Position numbers and translations under genes: made by a program. 64,000 nucleotides of DNA from contig NC_035435.2 of assembly GCF_002127325.2 (NCBI RefSeq), positions 125,834,526-125,898,525 of the forward strand. The letters run 5' to 3'. This stretch comes from Helianthus annuus (lineage: Eukaryota > Streptophyta > Magnoliopsida > Asterales > Asteraceae). Below, one piece after another: positions 48,151 through 57,813 of the stretch. Every line of letters begins with the position of its first letter. Position 1 is the first letter of the stretch. The notes under the pieces were generated by a model, which saw only the letters and a program-made list of their open reading frames with translations, searched no databases and was not told the origin of the DNA.

Positions 48151-48686
48151 TTAAGGACACACAATGACATTGGTCTTAGAGTCAAATGTATGGAAAACAA
48201 AATGATCAGCAAATAAGAGCTTACCAGTCGCCTCGTCGGGGTCGTTCCTCGCTTCTCCAGCACCAATCACAAACACGCGTCCTCTTGCGCCGTTGTCACC
48301 GTTGTTGTTGTTGTTGTTGTTCAATTGTGGGCAGTTCCTTTTGATGTATCCCTTATCTCCACACTGAAAACATCCTCTAACATTTCCCCGCTGCTGCTGC
48401 TGTTGGTGTCCCTGGTTCTGCCTCACCGGGTACTGACTCCTACAATCCTTGGCTTCATGTCCCACTTTGTTGCACCGCTGACAGCGATTCTTGTCACACT
48501 GCCCATAGTGATGCATGTGGCATTGGTTGCACTTGGGGCGATGTCCCTGGTAGCCACCTGCTTGCTGGTTAGGACCCTTGTTTCCATCGGTCTTTCTTTG
48601 CTGGTTTTGAGACTAAGACGAGTTAGAACCTTGCTGTTATCCCACTTGCGCTTGTTGTCTCCAGAAACTTCAGTAGTAGCGCTGAT
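48151..48686 (-). pseudogene. gag: C-terminal Gag of G3 (zinc knuckles)
   Basis: This is the continuation of the G3 Gag after the Athila-like insertion. The first part (ISATTEVSGDNKRKWDN) keeps the frame of the upstream piece. A small indel and a stop near 48610-48650 then break it. In the shifted frame follow a Cys/His block (CNQCHMHHYGQC), a CCHC knuckle (CQRCNKVGHEAKDC) and a second knuckle CFQCGDKGYIKRNC in which Tyr replaces the usual His. An Asn run (LNNNNNNN) follows. The frame ends at 48151 soon after GRVFVIGAGEARND. The expected protease start does not follow; instead GTAAGC, a donor-like motif, is seen at about 48225. Confidence 0.75.
48682..48686. repeat. Target-site duplication CTGAT, left
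   Basis: It is identical to 56607-56611 and flanks the Athila gag-pro element inside the G3 gag. Confidence 0.9.
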
Positions 48687-48723
48687 TGATGTGCACAAAA
48701 TGCAACATATAAATTACATCAAT

Positions 48724-48787
48724 TGTGGCATTGGTTGCACTTGGGGCGATGTCCCTGGTAGCCACCTGCTTGCTGGTTAGGACCCTT
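48724..48787. repeat. 64-bp patch identical to 48516-48579
   Basis: All 64 bases match the host G3 gag segment about 200 bp to the left, in the same orientation. The shared TGTGGCAT at the left edge and ACCCTT at the right edge are also native to the LTR (seen intact at 54890-54912), so both boundaries have microhomology. This fits a short non-reciprocal copy by template switching or conversion after insertion. Confidence 0.9.
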
Positions 48788-49265
48788 TTTAGTACTAATG
48801 TTGGAAAAAGTGTGCTTTTGTCTTCCTTTTGTATTTTCAAGATTAAATGAGCTCAAATAAACAAAAGAAGCAAAAAGGCAGCTAAATCTAACATAAATAC
48901 AAGAAAAGGAGCAAACGTGGCATGCCCGACCTCCCGACAGCATCTTCCCAAGCGAAATAAGAAGACAGAAGACTGAACACGCCCCATGCTCAGTGAGCAT
49001 AGGGGCATGCCCAAGTGTCAGCAGAAAAGACAAAGTTGTAGAAGCTTCCATCGCCCACCACGGGGCCGTGCTCAGCGGACACGGGGCCGTGGTCAACTAT
49101 AAGATTCGCGGAATCCAGGCAAATCTTGATAGTACAGATATGCTTCTGCACACGGGGTCGTGCTCAGCGGACACGGGGGCGTGGTCAACTAATGTAGACA
49201 AACTACATTTAATGAAGAAAGAGAGGAGGATGGACACGGGGCCGTGCCCGAGCTTCTGTTCAGCC

Positions 49266-49274
49266 TATAAATAG
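49266..49274 (+). promoter_or_regulatory. Putative TATA box, Athila gag-pro 5' LTR
   Basis: TATAAATAG lies about 15 bases after a GGACACGGGGCCGTGCCC motif. In the 3' LTR the equivalent reads TACAAATAG (55389-55397), a point change. Confidence 0.55.
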
Positions 49275-50470
49275 GAGTGCTTGGAGCTCTTGCAACTCAT
49301 CCCTTGGCACACCACCTCTCTCACACTTCACCCACCACCATCACAACACCATCATCCACCACCATCATCCATTGTCCATCATAGAGTGTGTGAGTCGTCT
49401 CGGGATCCAAGATTGATCGTAAGAGTTCTTGACAATCAAAGGCCATGTTTGCCTAAGTCTCTTACATCACTTGGTGAAGACAAGTGTTTAGTGTAATACT
49501 TTTTATTATTAATCTTTTGCACTTTTTAATTGGTTTTGTAATAATGACTTTAATTACTAGTTTCTTATGTTGAAGGTGATTTTTCCTTATCGTTTGTCCG
49601 TGGTGTCTTGGCATTATTTTACTGTCTATATAAAATAAAAGATTTTCACCATTCATATCTCCACGGTCTATATGAAGGTATGTTGGCTACCTGGTCGGGG
49701 GTTAAGGGAACGGTTTGGTAAGAGTCTTGCCATTGTTCAGTGTATAGATCCTGCAAAGGACCTGGGTCAAATTTAGCAGGACCTCCTTCAATGCCCAACG
49801 GTATTGGATGGAGGGGGTCCAAACTCTTTGACCCCCTCATAAGTTAAACTACTATTAAAACATTAACTCGGCTACTTAGGACTGTATCCTTGCTCACTCA
49901 GACTACTTAGCCGAGGGTAACGTCGCCTTCAAAAGAGGGGCCTCCACATTATGCATTAATAACTTAATTAATTATCTTTCAATAATCCGACCCTTTAAGA
50001 TTTTATCCTTGCTGACTCAAACTACTGGGTTGCGGGTAATGTCGCCTTAAAAAGAGGGGCCTACTACAATAACTAAGATAATCTCTTAAACAAGTGCAAA
50101 AGTGCGAAAATAATCAAAGGTTACACTACACACGAGTCAGATCCAAGTGATTCATCTTGTCTATCTGTTTTTACTTTTATTTTACTTTTCAGCATTTTAG
50201 TTAGTTTCATTTTTCTAGTTTAAAACCTTTTCTAACTTTTTTTGATTTGATTAGACGTTGAGGATAAACCGGTACTAAAAGCTCTTGTGTCCTTGGACGA
50301 CCTCGGTATCTTACCAACACTATACTATGTCCACGATGGGTGCACTTGCCCATATGTGTGTTTAGTGTTAGTGAATATCGTGTTTATAAATTTAAAACTT
50401 GGCTAAAAATGGTAAAAAGGGCTTAAAATATACACCTAATATATGTTATACCTAATGCAAATCAAGTTTT

Positions 50471-50488
50471 TGGCGCCGTTGCTGGGGA
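50471..50488 (+). promoter_or_regulatory. Primer-binding site, tRNA-Asp type (one change)
   Basis: TGGCGCCGTTGCTGGGGA follows the LTR end. It differs from the composite's PBS by one base (C to T). Confidence 0.85.
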
Positions 50489-50982
50489 CACAAGGATTTT
50501 AAGAAAGTTAGGAATCAGCGGCCTAATCAAATTTTTTTATTTTATTTTATTTTATTTTATTTTATTAGGATTTTCTAAAATTTTCCAGCTTCTGCAGAGC
50601 TCAGCACGGGTCGTGCCTGGTCGGACACGGGCTGTGCCCAGCGGTGTCACTGGCAGTTTTTATTTTCCGAGTTACAGAGAGCTGAGCACGGGGCCGTGTC
50701 GGTACAACATGGTTCCGTGTCCAACTTCCCAGTAACAGGGATCCGGAAAACAATCACTGTATCTCCAACCACGGGCCGTGTTCACTAAGCAAGGGGTCGT
50801 GGTGAACTTTCTGACCAACATTCTTTTCTGTTTTTATTGCAGGACTTGGAACCCAGGCACTACATCTGAACTTTCTACGTAGTGTATGAACTCCAGTTCT
50901 AGTAGAGACATAAAAGAACCTCTAGAAGAACCCGAACGCTTTCTCAGAAAAAGAAGCTAAAGTTTCGGGGGACCCACTTCCA

Positions 50983-53109
50983 ATGGCGGACCAACGTACC
51001 CTCATGGATTACCTACGACCCACCGTGGGTAATCTCGGCGCCGCTATCAATGCCCCGAATGTCGAAGCTAACAACTTCGAACTTCGGCCACATTTGATAC
51101 AGATGCTTCAAAACTCCGCAACCTTCCATGGGCTTGCGGACGAGGATCCCCATCTATATATTACTAATTTCTTAGAAATATGTGATACCTTCCGGATCAA
51201 TGGAACATCAAACGACACCATCCGCCTTCGGATGTTTCCATTTTCATTAAAGGACCGAGCAAAGGCTTGGCTTAACGCCCTCCCAGTTGGCTCGGTAAAC
51301 ACCTAGGATGAACTAGCCCAAAAGTTTCTATATAAGTATTTCCCTCCCGCTAAAACGGCTAAATTAATGACTGAAATTAATACATATTTACAAGAGGATA
51401 GGGAATCCTTATATGAAACTTGGGAAAGGTTCAAGGAGCTATTGCGAAAGTGTCCTCATCACGGTCTTGCGGTATGGCAACAAGTATCCACTTTCTACAA
51501 TGGGTTGTTGCCACACACAAGACAAACACTTGACTCTAGCTCCGGGGGACTTTTAGGTAATCGCCGCCCACATGAAATATACAATCAAATTGAGGAAATT
51601 GCTCAAACCAATTTTCAGTGGCACACTCCCCGAGGCAATAAATCTATTGCCCCGGGCGCCCATAAGGTTGATGAAAGCACTTCTTTACAAGGCCAAATTG
51701 AGGCCCTTTCTTCAAAAATCAAAAAGTTAGAAATGACAAAAATGGTCTCGGTTATGGCTTGTGAAGGGTGTGGTGGGCCACATGAAAGTTGGAGTTGTAT
51801 GAAAGAAACAGATGATCAACCAAAGTCGGTAAACTACATTAATAACAGACCTAGGCCGTCGGGTCCTCCAACGGGTACCTACAACCAAGGATGGCGTAAC
51901 CACCCTAACCTTGGTTGGAGAGAACCTGACAACAGTAGTAACCAACAAAACCTAAACCAACGAACAAACTTTCAACAATCAAGAAACGAGTCACAAAATT
52001 TCTCTCAACAACAAGGTGGACGAGAAAGGCTTGAAGATACTGTATCTCGCCTCATCTCCGATACTGAAAAGAAAAACTCGGATCGATTTCAACAATTGGA
52101 ATCGAATTTTAGAAATCAACAAGCTAGTATACAAAACATTGAAAAACAAATAAATCAATTAGCTCAAAATTTCTCCGAGAGACCACAAGGCGCGTTACCA
52201 AGTAATACCGAAACAAACCCAAAAGCACAAGTCCATCTCATAACATTGAGGAATCGTACCGTGGGTTCCGAAGAGGCTCCACCGCCGCCAACTGAGGGAA
52301 GCACAACACCGCCCCAACAAGAGAAGGCTTCTCCTCCAATTCAAGAGCCTACCAAGGCTCCTCCGGTTCCATACCTCGGTAGGTTAATTCGCCAAAAGAC
52401 CAATGAGCAATTCGCAAAATTCGAAAATTTTCTAAAACAATTGCATGTTAATATTCCATTTATCGAAGTCCTAACTCAAATGCCTAAATACTCAAAATTC
52501 ATGAGGGGCTTCCTCACTCATAAAAGGAAAATTGAATCATTGCAATTAGTTAACTTAGGCGAAGAATGCTCCGCCCTAGTACTCAACAAACTCCCACAAA
52601 AGAAGATTGATCCTGGAAGCTTCACGATTCCTTGTTCGATCGGGGAATTCCCCGTTCGTAATGCACTAGCCGACCTTGGGGCTAGCATTAACCTCATGTC
52701 TGCTTCAATGTTCAAACGACTCGGCCTAGGAAAAACAAGCCCTACCAAGATGAGTATACAACCTGCCGACAGATCCGTCAAATACCCGCAAGGTGTCGCT
52801 GAAAATCTATTGGTCAAAATCGACAATTTCGTCTACCCGACCGACTTTGTCATACTAGATATGGTAGAGGACACCGAAGTCCCCCTCATACTAGGGAGGC
52901 CATTTCTAGCCACTGCACAAGCAGTGGTAGACATGAATGACGGGACACTTACTTTGAAGTTTGGGGATAAGGAAGTGAAGTTTGGGGTTGGGAAGAGAGT
53001 AGAGGACGATGACCCGGTCAATTACATGAAGGTCATTGATTCGAGTTTGGATGATACTCTCCGACGGTGCAACATGGGATGCAAAACATCCCGCTCGGAT
53101 AACATATGA
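50983..53109 (+). pseudogene. gag-pro: Athila-type Gag-protease ORF with one stop
   Basis: One frame of 708 codons, interrupted only by TAG at 51304-51306 in a GSVNT-(stop)-DELAQKF context where the family has Trp (TGG to TAG). Domains: retrotransposon Gag with LKDRAKAWLNAL (about residues 88-99) and the EINTYLQ and ETWERFKELL blocks, a C-X2-C-X3-H-X4-C knuckle (CEGCGGPHESWSC, 51760-51798), a Gln/Asn-rich linker, a Pro-rich stretch, and an aspartic protease. The protease has ALADLGASINLM (Asp codon 52672; the Asp-Leu-Gly form common in Athila proteases) and LILGRPFLATA. The ORF stops about 40 residues after the protease with no RT. The start ATG sits about 500 bp after the PBS. Confidence 0.85.
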
Positions 53110-54852
53110 CTAGGCTTTGGGTCTAGCCAAGGACCCTTATAAACGTGGCGCACCACGAAAGCATTCCGCGGAACTATCCTTAGTTTAGCTTAGATTAATT
53201 TTTAGTTTAATTTTTAGGAATAAAACACACTCGGGATGGTAAAGGATGACAAGGGAAACGAGAAACATCACCCCATGCATGAAAACAGAGCTCCCCGACA
53301 AAAATTCTTCATTACAGCAAGTTCAGCACGGCCCGTGTCCACCCGACACGGCCCCGTGCTGCACGATCTGCAGAAATCGCCCAGATCAGGTAACTGGATG
53401 CGGGCCGTGTTCACTGAACACGCCCCTATGTCCAGGCTTCTATTTCTTTTTACAAACTTCTATTACTGGCACTTGAACACGGGGCCGTGTCCAGAGTACC
53501 AATAACATAAAATTTTGCTTTTAACACCCTTTTACACATTCAATCAACCTAAAAACTTATTTTTGGGACACATTGAGGACAATGTGTGATTTAAGTGTGG
53601 GGGGATGCTAAAACTGTGAATCTTGCAAGTCCTAATTAACAAGTCTTACACAAAACTCTATTGGAACCGCTAATCACCCCAATTTTTTTCAAAAAAAAAA
53701 AATCTTTTTACTTGTCTAGGTTTAAGTTGGGAATTTCAAGTTCTAACAAAGTTATATTTTTACAAATTTACAACCGATAGCGTCGTGATAAAAAGAATCA
53801 ACATAAGAAAATTATGAAACGGCATGACAAGCTTAGTTAAAATTTGATTATATATACTTAATCACATAAAAACCCATTCCCACAAAAGTGAGTTTTGAGC
53901 CTTTATTGAGCATACAAATACATATCTTTACACTAATTGCTCGTTTTTCATTTCTTGTATAAATAGCCGCTTGGTTCTTACGACTCTAGAACTTGCCACG
54001 ACAATGCATTCCCGGTCCTTACCAACTTAAACCCGAGTAAGTAAATGATGGAGGCATTAGGACTAACCACTTTTATTTCTACACCATTATTTTTATTTTT
54101 TTTACCAACAACCCAAAATCCCCCTAGTTAACCCCTTTGAGCCTAAACCTTTCATTTCTTAACCCAAAAACAAACACCATTTTTACCCACCAAAACCCTT
54201 TTTCATTTTAACCCTTTCTTTTAGTAACAAAGCTCGGTTTTTTATGACTTAAAAAAAATTGATGAAACCAAATAAACAAGCAAGTTCATCAAAAATAACT
54301 TTGCTTGAAAGAAATGGTTCATCAAAATAAAATATATTGTCAAAAAAAAAGTCTTTCAAAAACTGACGCTTTTTACACCTTTCGCCCTTTTACTAACCAC
54401 TAACCCAACCACCCACCTTTAGCCCAAGCCTAACCCAAAAAGTCCTCCTGATATTTACAAAGGTATATAGCTAAAAAGGGTGAGGATTGATTGCTTGGCA
54501 AGCTTATGGTAGGAGTAAGTTCCATGCCGCTCTCGAGTGATTCACTAAAAATACACCTTCGGCCGAGTGTTGAGTGATCCCCCGTAAGGTATGTGAACTT
54601 GTATATAAATGGAATTTTAAAAAGCATGTTATGCCCTAATAAATAATTTATCTTATGAAACGTTTTTAATAAATTATGACGAATAGGATTGTAAATAAAT
54701 AAAAATAAAACTTAATAAAGAATCTTGGAAATCCCGACACTCTATGACAAGCCCAAAAACCTTCTCTTCTACCCATTCCATTTGGGAGTGAAAAAGCCAC
54801 ATTATAAAGAGTTTTGCTTGAGGACAAGCAAAGATTCAAGTGTGTGGGTATT
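53110..54852 (+). other. Noncoding 3' region of Athila gag-pro element
   Basis: The first 400 bases contain GC-palindrome motifs (53324-53365, 53399-53437, 53474-53497). Then comes GACAATGTGTGATTTAAGTGTGGGGGGATG, the Athila-style 3' marker, and long T/A/C-rich stretches. A TTGAGGACAAGCAAAGATTCAAGTGTGTGGGTATT tract (in pieces) precedes the 3' LTR and is the likely PPT. No RT or integrase motif was seen in any frame. Confidence 0.6.
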
Positions 54853-56606
54853 TGATGTGCACAAAATGCAACATATAAATTACATCAATTGTGGCATAAA
54901 ACTAACCCTTTTTTAGTACTAATGTTGAAAAAAGTGTGCTTTTGTCTTCCTTTTGTATTTTCAGGATTAAATGAGCTCAAATAAACAAAAGAAGCAAAAA
55001 GGCAGCTAAATCTAACATAAATACAAGAAAAGGAGCAAACGTGGCATGCCCGACCTCCCGACAGCATCTTCCCAAGCAAAATAAGAAGACAGAATATTGA
55101 ACACGCCTCGTGCTCAGTGAACACGGGGGCGTGCCCAAGTGTCAGCAGAAAAGACAAAGTTGTAGAAGCTTCCATCGCCCACCACGGGGCCGTGCTCAGC
55201 GGACACGGGGCCGTGGTCAACTATAAGTTCGCAGAATCCAGGCAAATCTTGATAGTACAAATATGCTTCTGCACACGGGGTCGTGCTCAGCGGACACAGG
55301 GGCGTGGTCAACTAATGCAGACAAACTGCATTTAATGAAGAAAGAGAGGAGGATGGACACGGGGCCGTGCCCGAGCTTCTGTTCAGCCTACAAATAGGAG
55401 TGCTTGGAGCTCTTGCAACTCATCCCTTGGCACACCACCTCTCTCACACTTCACCCACCACCCACCACCCACCACCATCACAACACCATCATCCACCACC
55501 ATCATCCATTGTCCATCATAGAGTGTGTGAGTCGTCTCGGGATCCAAGATTGATCGTAAGAGATCTTGACAATCAAAGACCATGTTTGCCTAAGTCTTTT
55601 ACATCACTTGGTGAAGACAAGTGTTTAGTGTAATACTTTTTATTTTTAATCTTTTGCACTTTTTAATTGTTTTATTATTAATGACTTTAATTACTAGTTT
55701 CTTATGTTGAAGGTGATTTTTCCTTATCATTTGTCCGTGGTGTCTTGGTATTATTTTACTGTCTATATAAAATAAAAGATTTTCACCATTCATATCTCCA
55801 CGGTCTATATGGAGGTATGTTGGCTACCTGGTCGGGGGTTAAGGGAACGGTTTGGTAAGAGTCTTGCCATTGTTCAGTGTATAAATCCTTTAAAGGACCT
55901 GGGTCAAATTTAGTAGGACCTCCTTCAATGCCCAACGGTATTGGATGGCGGGGGTCCAAACTCTTTGACCCCCTCATAAGTTAATCTACTATTGAAACTT
56001 TAACCCGGCTACTTAGGATTGTATCCTTGCTGACTCAGACTACTTAGCCGAGGGTAACGTCGCCTTCAAAAGAGGGGCCTGCTGACTCATTATGCATTAA
56101 TAACTTAATTAATTATCTTTCAATAATCCGACCATTTAGGATTGTATCCTTGCTGACTCAAAGTACTGGGTTGAGGGTAACGTCGCCTTCAAAAGAGGGG
56201 CCTACTACAATAACTAAGATAATCTCTTAAACAAGTGCAAAAGTGCGAAAATAATCATAGGTTACACTCACACGAGTCGGATCCAAGTGATTCATCTTGT
56301 CTATTTGTTTTTACTTTTATTTTACTTTTCAGCATTTTAGTTAGTTTCATTTTTCTAGTTTAAAAACCTTTTTCTAACTTTTTTTGATTTGATTAGACGT
56401 TGAGGATAAACCGGTACTAAAAGCTCTTGTGTCCTTGGACGACCTCGGTATCTTACTAACACTATACTACGTCAACGATGGGTGCACTTGCCCATATGTG
56501 TGTTTAGTGTTAGTGAATATCGTGTTTATAAATTTAAAACTTGGCTAAAAAGTGTAAAAAGGGCTTAAAATATACACCTAATATATGTTACACCTAACGC
56601 ACATCA
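54853..56606 (+). repeat. 3' LTR of Athila gag-pro element
   Basis: It is 1754 bp. It differs from the 5' LTR by scattered substitutions, absence of the 64-bp patch, an expanded CACCCACCACC tract (55450-55475) and extra bases near 56085. It ends GCACATCA before CTGAT. Confidence 0.85.
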
Positions 56607-56611
56607 CTGAT
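56607..56611. repeat. Target-site duplication CTGAT, right
   Basis: It equals 48682-48686. The G3 Gag frame on the minus strand (KLPKRIS) continues across the two sides. Confidence 0.9.
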
Positions 56612-57367
56612 CCTTTTGGGTAACTTTCCTTGTTCGACAGCCTGATCTGTGAGTCGGTGTGCCAGTCGAATGACTTGCTGGATAGTAGGGAGGTTTGCGG
56701 CAGTTGCCAAACTTTGAATTTCAGGGACCAAACCCTTCAGATAAAGCTCAATCCTTTTGTAGGCAGGCCGCGACATTTTGGGGCAGAGGGCGGCCAAGTC
56801 GTTGGATCTCTTGGTGTAGGCTCCAATCTCGGATCCCACCATCTTCAGCTAATAATACTCAACTTCCAGTTTGTGAATCTCATCACGATGGCAGTACTCT
56901 TCCTTGATCAAGTCCTTGAAGTCATTCCAAGGAGTGGCATTGGCGCCCGCCAATCCAAGCATCTGTACTTGCGCATTCCACCAGGTGAGCGCGTTCCCTT
57001 CGAGAGTACCAGTAGCAAACTTCACTCCATTGTCAGTAGGGCATTCACACATCTCGAATACCGATTCGGTCTTTTCAATCCAATGCAGTAGGCCTACAGC
57101 TCCTTCAGTGCCATTAAGGGTAAGAGGCTTGCTCCATGAAAGTTTTGAATGTGCAAACACGTGGCTGAGCGGGTGCAGGCTGCACCACTGCATAAAACAA
57201 AGCGAATAGATTAAAGAAAGGTAAAACGATTCGGGAGTAGGATCCAAATATCCTAAGATGATTGGTTTACCTCCATGGTGAGCTGCGAAAGCTGCAGCCA
57301 CAGTGTTGATCAAGTTCGTAAACTGCTCCTGAGTCATGTTGACGTTGCCTCTTCCGCGTCCGCTCAT
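56612..57367 (-). pseudogene. gag: N-terminal Gag of G3 with putative intron
   Basis: The start is taken at MSGRGRGN (57367); an upstream ATG at 57376 adds three residues. After AAAFAAHHG a GT-AG interval (57270-57188) can be removed to give a Gag-like VVQPAPAQPR and CTFKTFM stretch. A small indel follows before LTLNGTEGAVGLLHWIEK. The capsid region then reads normally (LTWWNAQVQ, WNDFKDLIKEEYC, KLEVEYY). A stop codon at about 56849 interrupts between VEYY and MVGSEI, after which the frame continues to the CTGAT duplication. The protein would assemble virus-like particles; as it stands it is dead. Confidence 0.75.
57188..57270 (-). other. Putative 83-nt intron in G3 gag
   Basis: On the minus strand the interval begins GTAAAC and ends in a T-rich run plus TTTATGCAG. 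Reading through it gives an unrelated PTPESFYLSLIYSL-type insert. Skipping it restores a Gag-like HHG-VVQPAPAQPR-CTFKTF path. This is inference from splice signals and protein continuity. Confidence 0.45.
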
Positions 57368-57376
57368 TGTCTTCAC

Positions 57377-57797
57377 ATCCAGAAAACAAAGTATGAGAAC
57401 AACGCCAGAAAGATTACGAGAAGTGAGGTAAGAAGGTGTCTAACTATGACACGTGAACCTCTAAGAATCGCTTAGAATAAAACCATATAAGCAGTATAAT
57501 GTACCACTAATTACACTACCACGTAATACATAAAGCAAGTAGCAAGTAGGCATATTCTCATGCTGAGTGGTCTTAGATTAAGCGTGTAGTAAGTAGGCAT
57601 ACACTTATGCAAGTAGTAAGCAGGCATTCACTTATGCACGTAGTAAGCAGGCATACACGTATGCTGAGTAGTCTTAACGCGCTGAGTCTTGCCTTGGAGT
57701 GTGCTGTCGTCGCGGATCGTTTAGTATAAAGCAGGTTATAGTTTGGTTTTTCTCAAAAGACCTTTTTCTTTTAAAGCCCAAGTTCACTATAACTGAT
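57377..57797 (-). other. Leader of G3
   Basis: This is about 420 bp between PBS and gag. Around 57530-57665 there are four to five copies of an AAGTAGGCAT(A/T)C...CTTATGC repeat of roughly 38 bases. No coding sequence is apparent. Confidence 0.55.
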
Positions 57798-57810
57798 GGC
57801 TCTGATACCA
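57798..57810 (-). promoter_or_regulatory. Primer-binding site of G3, tRNA-Met type
   Basis: The plus strand reads GGCTCTGATACCA, three bases inside the LTR end (TGTCACACTC from 57814). Confidence 0.85.
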
Positions 57811-57813
57811 ATC

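Larger units (their letters stand above)
48687..50464 (+). repeat. 5' LTR of Athila gag-pro element
   Basis: It is 1778 bp, from TGATGTGCACAAAATGC to AAATCA. TATAAATAG is at 49266-49274. Paired GGGGCCGTG-type motifs lie upstream at 49061-49098, 49147-49190 and 49232-49254. Bases 48724-48787 duplicate the G3 gag segment 48516-48579. The second LTR has a short AAAACTAACCCTT in that place. Confidence 0.85.
48687..56606 (+). mobile_element. Athila-like gag-protease element, non-autonomous
   Basis: LTRs lie at 48687-50464 and 54853-56606, with perfect CTGAT duplications on both sides. Internally there is a tRNA-Asp-type PBS, a 708-codon gag-protease ORF with one stop, and about 1.7 kb of noncoding 3' sequence. 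RT, RNase H, integrase and env-like sequence are missing, though the termini and duplication are clean, so this form was mobilised as it stands or lost pol without disturbing its ends. Roughly two dozen CACGGGGCCGTG-type motifs are scattered through LTRs, leader and 3' region. The first LTR contains a 64-bp patch copied from the neighbouring G3 gag. Confidence 0.85.

Noticed and set aside
48960..49255. CRISPR-like array of CACGGGGCCGTG repeats
   Set aside because: The repeats are palindromic and unevenly spaced, the context is a plant LTR, and no cas genes are present.
53110..54852. Possible RT or env-like gene after the Athila protease
   Set aside because: No YXDD, RNase H or integrase motif and no long frame; sequence is low-complexity and carries 3'-UTR-type AAGTGTGGGG blocks.
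56630..57209. Plus-strand open frames of 70-153 codons
   Set aside because: They are antisense to the G3 gag, which has recognisable Gag motifs on the minus strand.
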